This document shows, piece after piece, positions 35,782 through 44,452 of a stretch of 64,000 bases of DNA. The notes beneath the pieces were generated by a model. It saw only the letters and a list, made by a program, of their open reading frames with translations. It had not been told where the DNA came from and did not search any database. The stretch comes from Acetobacter thailandicus (GTDB taxonomy: Bacteria > Pseudomonadota > Alphaproteobacteria > Acetobacterales > Acetobacteraceae): NCBI RefSeq assembly GCF_011516655.1, contig NZ_WOSV01000005.1:1-64000 (forward strand). The letters run 5' to 3'. A program made the translations under genes and the position numbers. Within the stretch, counting starts at the first letter, position 1; every line of letters starts with the position of its first letter.

Positions 35782-36660
35782 TTATTCTTTGTCCGGGTGG
35801 GCTGCGTTCAGCGCGCTTTCCAGAGAGTGGGTAAACTGTCCGGGTTGCAGCGGCTTGGGTTGTGTCGGGGCAGGGCTCCAGGCTGTCAGTACTGCCATAT
35901 GCAGCGGCATGGCGAAGCGACCGTCTTCATCATAGGTTATTTCAGCGTCTGCCGCGGGGAACAGCATGCGTGGTGGTATTTTTTTACTACGAAATGCCAG
36001 AGCATTATTCTCTCCGGCATGGCGTAAATCCTGCAGCAGGCCAGTGAGCGATTTGTAGCGCAGGGGTATAATTTCAGTATCCACAACGGGCAAAGCAAAG
36101 CCGCAGCGTTGCAAAAGTGCTGCGCAGCTGTGCTGTGTTGGCAAAGGTGCAACGCGGGGCGAAAGGCCGTCGCACAGAGCCAGCTCCGCGTTTTCCAGTG
36201 CCTGTTTTAACGGGCGCAGCGTTGACAGTATGGGAATACTGGCGAGTAACAGGCCATCAGGGCGCAATATGTGGCGTATTTGCGATAAGGTGCCGGGAAG
36301 GTCATTAATGCTGTGCAGCGACAGGCTGGCCGTTACCAGGTCAAAACTTTCAGACGCAAAGGGAAGCTGTTCCTCATCAGCGCAGAGGGTGTGCCAGCTT
36401 CGGGAGGATGTGGCTCTCGCTAGTTTAAGGCTGCTTTCGCACTGCACGACAGTGATACCTTTTGCGGCGAGATGTGGTGCAATAAATCCCTTGCCACCGA
36501 TATCAAGGGCCGTATCAAACGTGCGCGTTATATCATTCAGCCTGTCGAGAAGAATATCAGCCGCAGCCTCAAAAACAGGGGCAACATGATGCAGACTATC
36601 TGCTGCCCTGTCTTTATACTGGCGTATTGCTTTGCGATCGAAAATAATAGGAGCTTGCAT
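35782..36660 (-). CDS. Class I SAM-dependent methyltransferase, NDUFAF5/BioC-like
   Basis: A 292-residue methyltransferase. Motif I is degenerate for the family (A-L-D-I-G-G-K-G near residue 50), and D-E-E-Q-L-P-F-A, F-D-L-V-T-A-S-L-S-L-H and L-R-P-D-G-L-L are further SAM-fold motifs. The opening I-F-D-R-K-A-I-R-Q-Y-K-D-R-A matches alphaproteobacterial homologues of human NDUFAF5, an arginine hydroxylase for complex I assembly, often annotated as methyltransferases. The divergent comF-grxC pair is the usual neighbour in alphaproteobacteria. A true BioC role is unlikely because BioC is present in the bioC-bioD fusion. Confidence 0.85.
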   Translation of the reverse strand: MQAPIIFDRKAIRQYKDRAADSLHHVAPVFEAAADILLDRLNDITRTFDTALDIGGKGFIAPHLAAKGITVVQCESSLKLARATSSRSWHTLCADEEQLPFASESFDLVTASLSLHSINDLPGTLSQIRHILRPDGLLLASIPILSTLRPLKQALENAELALCDGLSPRVAPLPTQHSCAALLQRCGFALPVVDTEIIPLRYKSLTGLLQDLRHAGENNALAFRSKKIPPRMLFPAADAEITYDEDGRFAMPLHMAVLTAWSPAPTQPKPLQPGQFTHSLESALNAAHPDKE

Positions 36661-36697
36661 AGTCTCAGAGACACGCTTTCAGAACTGAGAGAGTAAA

Positions 36698-37504
36698 ATG
36701 AGCAGACATGTAGTATGGAGCAAGCTGTCAGCATTGGCCAGAAAAGCAACGCTTGCTGGCATAGATGTTATTTTTCCGCCTGCGTGTCTTCTGTGTGGTG
36801 AGGAAATACAGCAGTCAGGTCTTCTGTGTGCAGGTTGTTTTGCGCATCTTGTGTCAGTTGGTCAGCCATTTTGCGTCAGATGCGCTTTGCCGCAATCTTC
36901 CGCAGAGTGTCTGAATGCAGAAGGGGAGTGTCTTGAATGTGTACAGCATCCTCCCCCCTGGCATGCTGCACGTTCAGCATTTGTATATGAAAAAACAGCA
37001 CGGGACTTATTACTGCGTCTTAAATATGCGGACCGTCCTGAGTATGCCAGCTTTGCCGGGCGTTATATGTGGCAGGCAGGAGAAGACGTTTTGCGCCAGG
37101 GATCCCTGGTTATACCGGTTCCTGTCCATAAAAAACGCCTGATGGAAAGGCGTTATAATCAGGCTGCGTTGCTGGCGTGGGCTGTTGCCCGTTGTGCGAA
37201 GCTCAGATGTTTGCCTGACGGCCTTGAGAGGCGTCGTGTCACAGGGCGACTTGCGGGCTTTACGAAAGCGGAACGACAGCAGGAGATGGAAGGGGCTATC
37301 ACTGTTCGTTCTGCTTATGTGTCAGATATGGCCGGGCGTGACGTTGTACTGGTGGATGATCTGCTCACGACCGGAGCAACGGCTTCGGCCTGTACGAAGG
37401 CATTGTTACAGGCCGGAGTGCGTTCGGTGTTTTTGCTTGTTGCTGCACGTGTGGTTTTGCAAAAAAATGCAGATTTCGGGTTATCCATTCTGGAAGACGA
37501 ATGA
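36698..37504 (+). CDS. comF: ComF family phosphoribosyltransferase-like protein
   Basis: A 268-residue protein of the ComF/GntX family, linked in other bacteria to DNA uptake and single-strand DNA handling. The N-terminus has a zinc-ribbon-like set of cysteines (C-L-L-C-G, C-A-G-C, C-V-R-C near residues 28-68), and the C-terminal phosphoribosyltransferase domain has the PRPP motif V-V-L-V-D-D-L-L-T-T-G-A-T near residue 216. R-R-Y-N-Q-A and R-R-V-T-G-R-L-A-G-F are family blocks. grxC follows after about 50 bases, the usual order in alphaproteobacteria. Whether this organism is naturally competent cannot be told. Confidence 0.92.
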   Translation: MSRHVVWSKLSALARKATLAGIDVIFPPACLLCGEEIQQSGLLCAGCFAHLVSVGQPFCVRCALPQSSAECLNAEGECLECVQHPPPWHAARSAFVYEKTARDLLLRLKYADRPEYASFAGRYMWQAGEDVLRQGSLVIPVPVHKKRLMERRYNQAALLAWAVARCAKLRCLPDGLERRRVTGRLAGFTKAERQQEMEGAITVRSAYVSDMAGRDVVLVDDLLTTGATASACTKALLQAGVRSVFLLVAARVVLQKNADFGLSILEDE

Positions 37505-37555
37505 TTTTTTCACTACTTATGAAGCCACCTGTGATTTTTTTTAAAAGGGGGCGTA

Positions 37556-37816
37556 ATGCCAGTCGTAGAAATTTATACCCAGCCGGGGTGCCCTTACTGT
37601 GTGCGTGCAGTCGATCTGCTGCGAAGCAAGGGTGTGGAAATGAAAGAAATTAACGCTCCTCGTGGCACGGCTGAGCGTCAGGAGGCTATTGAGCGTTCAG
37701 GTGGAGCACAGACTGTACCGCAGATTTTTATCGGTGATCAGGCTCTGGGTGGCTGCACAGAGCTGATGGGCCTCGATCGTGCAGGCAAGCTCGATAATTT
37801 GCTGGGTATTAATTAG
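37556..37816 (+). CDS. grxC: Glutaredoxin 3
   Basis: A dithiol glutaredoxin of 86 residues that reduces disulfides and glutathionylated proteins with glutathione. The active site C-P-Y-C lies at about residues 12-15, the T-V-P-Q-I-F-I segment with the cis-proline near residue 60, and the G-G-C-T-E-L glutathione-binding segment near residue 71. AAAAGGGGGCG precedes the ATG. Length and motifs are standard. It is the second gene of the comF-grxC pair. Confidence 0.96.
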   Translation: MPVVEIYTQPGCPYCVRAVDLLRSKGVEMKEINAPRGTAERQEAIERSGGAQTVPQIFIGDQALGGCTELMGLDRAGKLDNLLGIN

Positions 37817-37859
37817 TTTATATTAATATGCTGAATGTGCTTTCATAAAACTGGTTGAT

Positions 37860-37911
37860 CGTCAGGAGTGCAGCAGGATGCGGTGTTGAAGTGTCACTGT
37901 CTGTCCTGACG
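37860..37911 (+). repeat. 8-base inverted repeat in the leader of the DUF2147 gene
   Basis: CGTCAGGA at 37860-37867 and TCCTGACG at 37904-37911 are perfect inverted arms 36 bases apart, ending 36 bases before the GTG start. They could close a multi-branched leader structure or mark a regulator site. The loop has no smaller stem that I can see clearly. Confidence 0.35.
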
Positions 37912-37947
37912 GCAGGTTATACTTCCGGAAGATGGAGTGAGGTCAGA

Positions 37948-38442
37948 GTGGTCAGAAAAAAAAGATGTTTTATTACGCTGATGGTAACCGCTCTGGCTTG
38001 TGTCGGTGCAGTTATGCCATTTGGTTCTGCTGCAGTGCAGGCAAAAAGTATTTCTCAGTCTGATAAAGCGGCTCTTCACGGATACTGGCTGAGCCAGGAA
38101 CGGGATGGTGTGTTCAGGCTGGAGGAATGCGGCGATAAATTATGTGGTCGCCTTGTTGCACTGCAGTACGAAGGCACAAATGTGCCCCGTGACAAAAATG
38201 GCAAGTCAGAATGTAACCTGCTGATGCTGACAGATTTTAAACCGACTGACGGTAAGCGGTGGTCCGGGAAAATTCTTGATCCCGACAGCGGGGCTGTTTA
38301 TCAGGCTCAGATATGGCTCTCCTCACATAATGTGCTCAAGCTGCGTGGCTATATAGGCTTGCCTCTTTTTGGTGAGACGCAGGTCTGGAGCCGTTATCAG
38401 ACACCGGGGAAAATTGGGCCAGAATGTAAGATGCTGCCTTGA
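37948..38442 (+). CDS. Secreted DUF2147 protein
   Basis: About 164 residues from the GTG at 37948, which has GGAGTGAGG just upstream; the open frame extends further upstream to 37855, but the signal peptide fits the later start. The signal (basic R-K-K-R then a hydrophobic run to A-V-Q-A-K) points to the periplasm. The mature domain follows DUF2147: H-G-Y-W-L-S-Q-E-R-D-G-V-F-R-L near residue 52, C-G-D-K-L-C-G-R-L-V near residue 69, W-S-G-K-I-L-D-P-D-S-G near residue 110 and L-K-L-R-G-Y-I-G near residue 136. The family has no fixed function. The lactonase gene follows 26 bases downstream. Confidence 0.88.
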   Translation: MVRKKRCFITLMVTALACVGAVMPFGSAAVQAKSISQSDKAALHGYWLSQERDGVFRLEECGDKLCGRLVALQYEGTNVPRDKNGKSECNLLMLTDFKPTDGKRWSGKILDPDSGAVYQAQIWLSSHNVLKLRGYIGLPLFGETQVWSRYQTPGKIGPECKMLP

Positions 38443-38468
38443 TATCAAGGGTGAAGGTAACGCGTTAA

Positions 38469-39731
38469 ATGAAAAATTCTCTTTCTCGCCGGCTGTTTGG
38501 GCTGGGAGGACTGGCTGGCGTAGCTGTGGCCGGGAGTCACAGTGCTTTTGCTGCGGATGATACAGCAAAAGCGCCGGAGCAGGATACTACGCCATCAAAG
38601 CAGAAAACATTCTGCTATCTCGGGGCATATACAAAGCATGGCCCGCCCGGCGGGAACGGGGCAGGTATTACAGTTTTCGAAATGAATTCTGAAACCGGTT
38701 CGCTGACGAATGTCATGACGTTTACCGATATAGACAGCCCGTCTTATATCGTGCTCTCTCCCGATAAACGTTTTTTATACGCCGTCAGTGAGGTTAGTGA
38801 CTTTGACACAACGCATAGTGGCTCTGTCACAGCGTTTTCTGTCAATCATGAAACGGCAGCCCTGACCAAGCTGAATACGGTTGCGTCCGGCGGGGCTGAC
38901 CCCGCTTATGTCAGTGTGCACCCTTCGGGGCGATATGTATTTATTGCCAATTATACCGGGGGAACCGTGAGTGTTATTCACGTTCTGGCGGATGGGTCAC
39001 TGGGGCATACAACCGAGCTGATACATGATTCCGGCCCGAGAATGCCTGACAGGGCGGCTGATAACCCGACAGGTAATTTTGCGGTCAGTGATCACTCTTC
39101 CGCGCATCCGCATATGGTGCAGGCTGATCCGACAGGTAAGTTTGTTCTGGCCGCTGATGCTGGCCTTGATCGTATGTATGTCTGGACGATCGACCTCGAT
39201 ACGGGCCACCTTAAGCCGGCAGCTGTGCCTTTCACCAATATGACGCCGGGCTCTGCTCCACGCCATTTTTGTTTCAGTTCAGATGGCAGGCGGCTTTATA
39301 TTCTGTGTGAACAGGATTCTAAAGTTGTTGTTGCTGATTTTGATCCTGATACCGGCAAAATTGCGCCGAGGCAGACAGTCAGTACAGTTACGGCTCATTT
39401 TAAAGGAAGTACTCTGGCTGCTGGTATTGTTTTATCGCCAGATGAGCGCTTCCTCTATGTTTCTAATCGGCTTGGTGATTCACTTGCAGTGTTTCAGATG
39501 GCAAAGGATGGCGGTTTAACGCTGGTTGATGAAATCTGGACACATGCAGATTACGGCCGTGCGCTGAGCTTTGATCCTTCTGGCAGCTATCTCTATGTAG
39601 CCAACCAGCGCAGCGATACGATTACTTCGTTCCGTGTTGATAAAACGACCGGGAAAATAAGCTTCACGTGGGACTTTACGCCAGCAGGCAGCCCCACATG
39701 TTTTGCTTTTCTCAGGCTGCCCGCAGCCTGA
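38469..39731 (+). CDS. Tat-exported lactonase, 7-bladed beta-propeller (YbhE/Pgl type)
   Basis: A 420-residue protein with an N-terminal Tat-like signal: S-R-R-L-F-G-L-G-G followed by a hydrophobic run and A-F-A cleavage. The mature part is the seven-bladed propeller of the 6-phosphogluconolactonase/YbhE family, seen as repeated S-P-D-x-R-F-L-Y-A-V, H-P-S-G-R-Y-V-F-I-A-N-Y and S-D-G-R-R-L-Y-I blocks. Cytoplasmic members hydrolyse 6-phosphogluconolactone; export suggests a free aldonolactone such as glucono-delta-lactone made by membrane dehydrogenases of acetic acid bacteria. That substrate is inference. It follows the DUF2147 gene and is convergent with ubiG, with a strong hairpin between. 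Confidence 0.88.
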   Translation: MKNSLSRRLFGLGGLAGVAVAGSHSAFAADDTAKAPEQDTTPSKQKTFCYLGAYTKHGPPGGNGAGITVFEMNSETGSLTNVMTFTDIDSPSYIVLSPDKRFLYAVSEVSDFDTTHSGSVTAFSVNHETAALTKLNTVASGGADPAYVSVHPSGRYVFIANYTGGTVSVIHVLADGSLGHTTELIHDSGPRMPDRAADNPTGNFAVSDHSSAHPHMVQADPTGKFVLAADAGLDRMYVWTIDLDTGHLKPAAVPFTNMTPGSAPRHFCFSSDGRRLYILCEQDSKVVVADFDPDTGKIAPRQTVSTVTAHFKGSTLAAGIVLSPDERFLYVSNRLGDSLAVFQMAKDGGLTLVDEIWTHADYGRALSFDPSGSYLYVANQRSDTITSFRVDKTTGKISFTWDFTPAGSPTCFAFLRLPAA

Positions 39732-39745
39732 CAGGCATATGCTCT

Positions 39746-39775
39746 CGCAGCTTTCAGAGTTTTCTGAAAGCTGCG
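39746..39775. terminator. Strong hairpin between the lactonase gene and ubiG
   Basis: The perfect 13-base inverted repeat CGCAGCTTTCAGA/TCTGAAAGCTGCG has a 4-base loop and overlaps the last codons and stop of ubiG. It lies 14 bases after the lactonase stop. With no clear T-tract on either side it could act as a bidirectional mRNA end or stabiliser. Confidence 0.65.
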
Positions 39776-40497
39776 ATATAATTGATACTCAGGTTGCGGC
39801 TTTCTTTCCAGTCTCCCGTTATTGTGGGGCTCATGCCGGCAATAGCTTCAATTGTAAGGCCGGCAGCCCGTGCGTAACGACCCAGTTCTGCCGGGGTGAC
39901 AAATTTTTTCCACGTGTGTGTGCCGGTGGGTAGCAGGCGGAGTAAATATTCAGCGCCGATTTTACCAACCGCAAGTGAGCTGAGAGTGCGGTTCATTGTC
40001 GAGACAATGAGCGTGCCACCTGGTTCAAGCAGCTGAGAGAGTGTGGCCATAAAAGCTGCCGGGTTAGTAACGTGCTCAATAATTTCGAACGCTATGACAG
40101 CGTCAAATTTTGCGCCCTCTTTTGCAAGCTCTTCTGCGCTGCCTTCACGGTAAGACAGTGAGCCGGCACCCCGTGGCAGCGGATACGTCTCCAGGTGCTT
40201 TCTGGCGGCGGCAATGCCGTTTGCTGAGGCATCCAGGCCCGTCACATTATGACCTGCCTTAGCGAGAGCTTCGCTGGCCAGCCCCGCACCGCAGCCAATA
40301 TCAAGGGCTGAGACCCGTCTGCTATGCCGGCCCTGAACCGGTATATGGCGACATGCCCAGCTGATGCGTAAAGGGTTCATGGCATGGAGCGGGCGCATAG
40401 GGCCGCGTGGGTCCCACCATTTTTCAGCCAGAGCACTAAAGCGTGAGATTTCATCCGGAGCGACGGAGGAGAAAGAATCGGAGCTGGAGGTGGTCAT
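39754..40497 (-). CDS. ubiG: Ubiquinone biosynthesis O-methyltransferase
   Basis: SAM-dependent enzyme carrying out both O-methylations of ubiquinone synthesis; 247 residues. Typical blocks: F-S-A-L-A-E-K-W-W-D-P-R-G near residue 20, L-D-I-G-C-G-A-G-L near residue 66, the V-T-G-L-D-A-S segment and F-E-I-I-E-H-V near residue 137, and the C-terminal G-T-H-T-W-K-K-F region. Ubiquinone is the acceptor for the periplasmic dehydrogenases of acetic acid bacteria, a fitting neighbour to the exported lactonase, though the genes are convergent. It is divergent from lysC. Confidence 0.95.
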   Translation of the reverse strand: MTTSSSDSFSSVAPDEISRFSALAEKWWDPRGPMRPLHAMNPLRISWACRHIPVQGRHSRRVSALDIGCGAGLASEALAKAGHNVTGLDASANGIAAARKHLETYPLPRGAGSLSYREGSAEELAKEGAKFDAVIAFEIIEHVTNPAAFMATLSQLLEPGGTLIVSTMNRTLSSLAVGKIGAEYLLRLLPTGTHTWKKFVTPAELGRYARAAGLTIEAIAGMSPTITGDWKESRNLSINYIAAFRKL

Positions 40498-40674
40498 ACT
40501 GTGAAAAATTCCTTTCCTGCGGAGCTTACCCGCTGGACGAGAGAGGGTTTAAAGAGTATGTGGCGCGCCTTGCAAGGCTTCATAACTCTCCTTTTGCGTC
40601 TTTCATATCTGCATGTGAAGCGGTAAGAGACTAAAAGAGCGCTGATTTGCCTGTTTTTTAGTGGAGTGAAGACT

Positions 40675-41928
40675 ATGCCCGGTTCCGTACCTCGGATCGT
40701 GATGAAGTTCGGCGGAACGTCCGTAGGTGATCTGGAGCGCATCAGAGCAGTAGCCGCACGCGTTAAGCAGCAAAAAGATGCTGGCTGCGATGTTGTTGTT
40801 GTTGTTTCTGCTATGGCCGGTGAAACCAATAAACTGGTTGGATACTGTAACGCACTATCTCCGTTACATGACCCAAAAGAATATGATTCTATTGTTGCTA
40901 CCGGCGAGCAGGTGACAAGCGGGCTTCTGGCCATTGCTTTGCAGGCACTGGGTGTGAAGTCACGTTCACGGGCTGGCTGGCAGATTCCGTTAGTTACCGA
41001 TTCGGCGCACGGTAAAGCGGGGATCGTTTCTGTTGATGGTACAAGCCTGCTGGCTGATATGGCTGATGGTATTGTGCCTGTTGTCGCAGGGTTTCAGGGT
41101 ATTGGCCCGGATGAGCGTATAACGACGCTGGGGCGGGGTGGCTCTGATACATCCGCCGTTGCGATTGCAGCCGCGGTTAAAGCAGACCGGTGCGATATTT
41201 ATACCGATGTTGACGGTATTTATACGACGGACCCGCGTATTGTGGCTAAGGCTCGCAAACTCGATAAAATTACTTATGAGGAAATGCTTGAGCTGGCTTC
41301 AGTTGGGGCAAAAGTGTTGCAGACACGCAGTGTCGGGCTTGCGATGCGCGAGGGAGTGCGCGTTCAGGTGCTGTCTAGCTTTGTAGAGGGAGAGGCCCTG
41401 GTTGAAGGAAAACTCCCAGGCTCTCTGGTTGTAGATGAGGACGAAATAGTGGAAGATAAACTGGTCACCGGGATTGCATATTCGCGTGATGAAGCCAAAG
41501 TGTCAGTCAGACGCATTCCTGATCGTCCAGGGATCGCCGCTGCTATTTTCGGTCCGTTAAGTGAGGCTGGCGTGAACGTCGATATGATTGTGCAGAGCAC
41601 AGGTGCTGACGGTACGACTGATATGACATTTACAACAGGTAAAGCCGACTTGCCCCGGGCAATCAGCACGCTTGAATCTGTGCATGATAATGTCCAGTAC
41701 GAAGAACTTCTGACTGATGATGACGTTGTGAAAATCAGTGTTGTTGGTACAGGTATGCGTTCTCATGCCGGCGTTGCCAGCACTATGTTCCGCACATTGT
41801 CTGAGCGCTCTATTAATATCCAGGTCATTTCAACCAGCGAAATCAAGGTTTCAGTTCTGGTTTCAGCTGATTATGCTGAGCTGGCTGTCAGAGCCTTGCA
41901 TACCGCTTACGGTCTGGATGGTGTCTGA
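40675..41928 (+). CDS. lysC: Aspartate kinase
   Basis: First enzyme of the aspartate family, phosphorylating aspartate for lysine, threonine, methionine and diaminopimelate synthesis; about 417 residues. The kinase domain has M-K-F-G-G-T-S-V-G near residue 10, G-R-G-G-S-D-T-S near residue 154 and Y-T-D-V-D-G-I-Y-T-T-D near residue 179; the C-terminal third holds two ACT domains for feedback control (R-I-P-D-R-P-G and V-V-G-T-G-M-R segments). It is preceded by a GGAGTG ribosome binding site. The next gene begins inside its last codons. Confidence 0.96.
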   Translation: MPGSVPRIVMKFGGTSVGDLERIRAVAARVKQQKDAGCDVVVVVSAMAGETNKLVGYCNALSPLHDPKEYDSIVATGEQVTSGLLAIALQALGVKSRSRAGWQIPLVTDSAHGKAGIVSVDGTSLLADMADGIVPVVAGFQGIGPDERITTLGRGGSDTSAVAIAAAVKADRCDIYTDVDGIYTTDPRIVAKARKLDKITYEEMLELASVGAKVLQTRSVGLAMREGVRVQVLSSFVEGEALVEGKLPGSLVVDEDEIVEDKLVTGIAYSRDEAKVSVRRIPDRPGIAAAIFGPLSEAGVNVDMIVQSTGADGTTDMTFTTGKADLPRAISTLESVHDNVQYEELLTDDDVVKISVVGTGMRSHAGVASTMFRTLSERSINIQVISTSEIKVSVLVSADYAELAVRALHTAYGLDGV

Positions 41929-43006
41929 AGTTATGGAAGAGAATATTTACGCTCCTGTGACAGATACTGAAAAAGAGTTTGCACGGCATAGCCTGCACCG
42001 TGCGTGTCAGCGGGGGAGTGCTTTTCTGGGGTCTGAATACGCTATTCTCGGTGGAGCCATGTCGTGGCTGAGTGAGCGTCATCTGGTTTCAGCAATTTCC
42101 AACGCCGGTGGTTTTGGGGTTATTGCCTGCGGAGCGATGTCGCCTGAGTTGCTCGAGGCTGAAATTCTGGCAACCCGCGCCATGACTGACCGCCCGTTTG
42201 GCGTAAACCTGATTACAATGCATCCTCAGCTCTCTGAGCTGGTTGATGTGTGTCTTAAAAACAGTGTCGGTCATATTGTGCTTGCTGGTGGCATTCCGCC
42301 AGCTGCGGCTATTAAGGCGGCAAAAGATGGTGGTGCCAAGGTTATTGCCTTTGCACCGGCTCTGGTGCTTGCAAAGCGTCTTATTAAGATGGGTGTCGAT
42401 GCTCTGATTATCGAAGGCGCAGAAGCCGGTGGACATATCGGCCCTGTTTCACTGACGGTTCTTGCGCAGGAAATTCTCCCCGTTATCAGAGAAGTGCCGG
42501 TTTTTGTTGCTGGCGGAATTGGTCGCGGTGATGCGATGGTCTCCTATCTTGATATGGGGGCATCAGGGGCGCAGCTTGGAACACGCTTTGCCGCAGCATC
42601 AGAAAGCATTGCACACGAGAAGTTTAAAAAGGCCTTTGTGCGCGGCAACGCCCGTGATGCAGTCGCTTCGGTGCAGCTTGATCCGCGTTTTCCTGTTATT
42701 CCTGTGCGTGGTCTCAGTAATGAAGGCAGCCAGCAGTTTATCGTGCACCAGGCTGATGTCATTAACCGTTTCCAGAGTGGCGCCCTCACTCGTGAGGAAG
42801 CTCAGCTTGAAATTGAACATTTCTGGGCTGGTGCTCTCAGGCGCGCAGTTATAGACGGAGACGTTGAGCACGGTTCTGTTATGGCGGGGCAGTCTGTCGG
42901 ACTGGTTCGTTCAGTACAGCCTGTTGCTGAAATTATAGCAGATCTTGTTGACCAGGCGCTGGAGGCTATTGTGCGCCGCAAGCGACGTCTGGATGCTGAT
43001 GCCTGA
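41918..43006 (+). CDS. Nitronate monooxygenase family flavoprotein
   Basis: FMN-dependent TIM-barrel enzyme of the 2-nitropropane dioxygenase family, about 362 residues; members oxidise alkyl nitronates, and related enzymes include enoyl-ACP reductase FabK. Key segments: G-A-M-S-W-L-S near residue 44, F-G-V-N-L-I-T near residue 93, E-G-A-E-A-G-G-H-I-G with the catalytic-type His near residue 174, and A-G-G-I-G-R-G-D near residue 198. ATG 41918 lies inside lysC; ATG 41933, just after the lysC stop, is an alternative. Its tail overlaps rodZ, so lysC, this gene and rodZ form one coupled transcript. The metabolic link to lysC is unclear. Confidence 0.88.
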   Translation: MVSEVMEENIYAPVTDTEKEFARHSLHRACQRGSAFLGSEYAILGGAMSWLSERHLVSAISNAGGFGVIACGAMSPELLEAEILATRAMTDRPFGVNLITMHPQLSELVDVCLKNSVGHIVLAGGIPPAAAIKAAKDGGAKVIAFAPALVLAKRLIKMGVDALIIEGAEAGGHIGPVSLTVLAQEILPVIREVPVFVAGGIGRGDAMVSYLDMGASGAQLGTRFAAASESIAHEKFKKAFVRGNARDAVASVQLDPRFPVIPVRGLSNEGSQQFIVHQADVINRFQSGALTREEAQLEIEHFWAGALRRAVIDGDVEHGSVMAGQSVGLVRSVQPVAEIIADLVDQALEAIVRRKRRLDADA

Positions 43007-44318
43007 CAATGATACCGACACCGGACAGGGAGAACTCCCTGTCGTTTATCATGAGCTGCCTGATGTTAACAGCCTGAGGGTAGGGCCCGCGCTGCGCAAG
43101 CGTCGGGAGCAGCTTGGATGGACACTGCCTCAGCTTTCTGAGTGGCTGCGTATTCGTATAATTTATCTTGAAGCTTTTGAAGCAGAGCGTACGCAGGACC
43201 TTCCTGCCGAGGTCTATGCTCTTGGCTTTCTTAAATCTTATGCGCTGGCACTGGGCTTTGATGTCGGGCACGTTGTGAATTGCTATAAACAGGAGCGGCG
43301 CTCCGTTGTTATACGCGCCCCTGAGCTGACTTTTCCGGCTCCGCCACCTGACCGGCGCATTCCGCCACGCGTTACGGTTTCTCTTGGTATTGTGGTTCTT
43401 ATCGGGGCTTATATAGGCTGGTACCATTTTATGGACCACACCCCGCTTATGCCAGAGCATGTTCCCCCTGTTGCTCAGGTTATTCCAGGGGAGAAAGTGG
43501 CGCATGCACCGTCACCTCAGGTTGCGTCTCTTTTGCCTGAGCCTGGTTCATTACCTGTTATTCCAGCCCCTCCTCAGGCTGATAAAAATGAAGCGCCACC
43601 AGCTGCAACGTCAGCTGAACCATTTGATAATTCGGCTGCAGAAACTTCACCACAGCCCGGTGATGTGCCGCCTTCTGTTGTGCCACAGGGGCAAAATTCC
43701 CCAGGGGCTGTGCAATCCCCCGAAACTCTGGCTGTACCAGAAGGCAGCATGGAAGATCTGAGTGTTCGTGCTACGGCTGCCAGCTGGATACAGGTTAAAG
43801 ATGCTCAGGGTCATGTGGTATATGACCATATAATGCAGCCCGGGGATGTGTGGAGTGTGCCGTTGCAGAATGGCCCCTACATCATGACAACAGGTAATGC
43901 CGGTGGTATCGTTTTACAGGCCGGGAATGTTACAACATTGCCGCTTGGTAAAAATGGTGCCGTGTTACGTGGTCTGTCTCTTACCCCTGAGGCTGTAAGA
44001 GCCGCCGCCGCTGAAACTGATCAGGCATCTGCCGGGAAAGCAGCGGTAACTGCTCCTGCGTCTATGGGAACAGCTGTGCCAGTGCCTGCACGGCAGGTGG
44101 CCGCGCCGGCTGCCCGGACAGAAGAGGAAAAGGCTGATTTATCAGCCCCCGTGTTTTCTCCTGAGAGGGCAGAGGAGGGCGTGATAAATAATAGTGCGGC
44201 GCCTGTTGCGTCTTCACCTCAGATGGCGGTGAGACCGTTAAGACATTCCGGATCCTCAGAAAAAACTACAGCTGATGATCTTAACGCAGGTCAGTTAAGT
44301 CATATAAAAGAGCACTAA
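42999..44318 (+). CDS. rodZ: RodZ-like cytoskeletal HTH membrane protein
   Basis: Bitopic protein of about 439 residues. Residues about 23-95 are a Cro/C1-type helix-turn-helix (L-R-K-R-R-E-Q-L-G-W-T-L then Y-L-E-A-F-E) as in RodZ, where it binds MreB; one membrane span is near residues 127-147; a long Pro/Ala-rich linker follows; a C-terminal DUF4115-like beta domain (W-I-Q-V-K-D-A-Q-G-H-V-V-Y) lies near residues 265-335. In the family it helps set rod shape. The position directly before ispG is the usual one in proteobacteria. ATG 42993 is an alternative start. The low-complexity tail after residue 340 is an extension of unknown role. Confidence 0.88.
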   Translation: MPDNDTDTGQGELPVVYHELPDVNSLRVGPALRKRREQLGWTLPQLSEWLRIRIIYLEAFEAERTQDLPAEVYALGFLKSYALALGFDVGHVVNCYKQERRSVVIRAPELTFPAPPPDRRIPPRVTVSLGIVVLIGAYIGWYHFMDHTPLMPEHVPPVAQVIPGEKVAHAPSPQVASLLPEPGSLPVIPAPPQADKNEAPPAATSAEPFDNSAAETSPQPGDVPPSVVPQGQNSPGAVQSPETLAVPEGSMEDLSVRATAASWIQVKDAQGHVVYDHIMQPGDVWSVPLQNGPYIMTTGNAGGIVLQAGNVTTLPLGKNGAVLRGLSLTPEAVRAAAAETDQASAGKAAVTAPASMGTAVPVPARQVAAPAARTEEEKADLSAPVFSPERAEEGVINNSAAPVASSPQMAVRPLRHSGSSEKTTADDLNAGQLSHIKEH

Positions 44319-44452
44319 GTGTTTTTGTTATGTGCTTTCATATAGCCAAACCGGACTGTTTTTGGCAGGAAGGCACCATAGTAGTACCAGGGCCACGCAG
44401 TGTGATGTTGTGGTCTGTTTAACCAAGTGTCGTATTGACAAAAGGATGCAAG

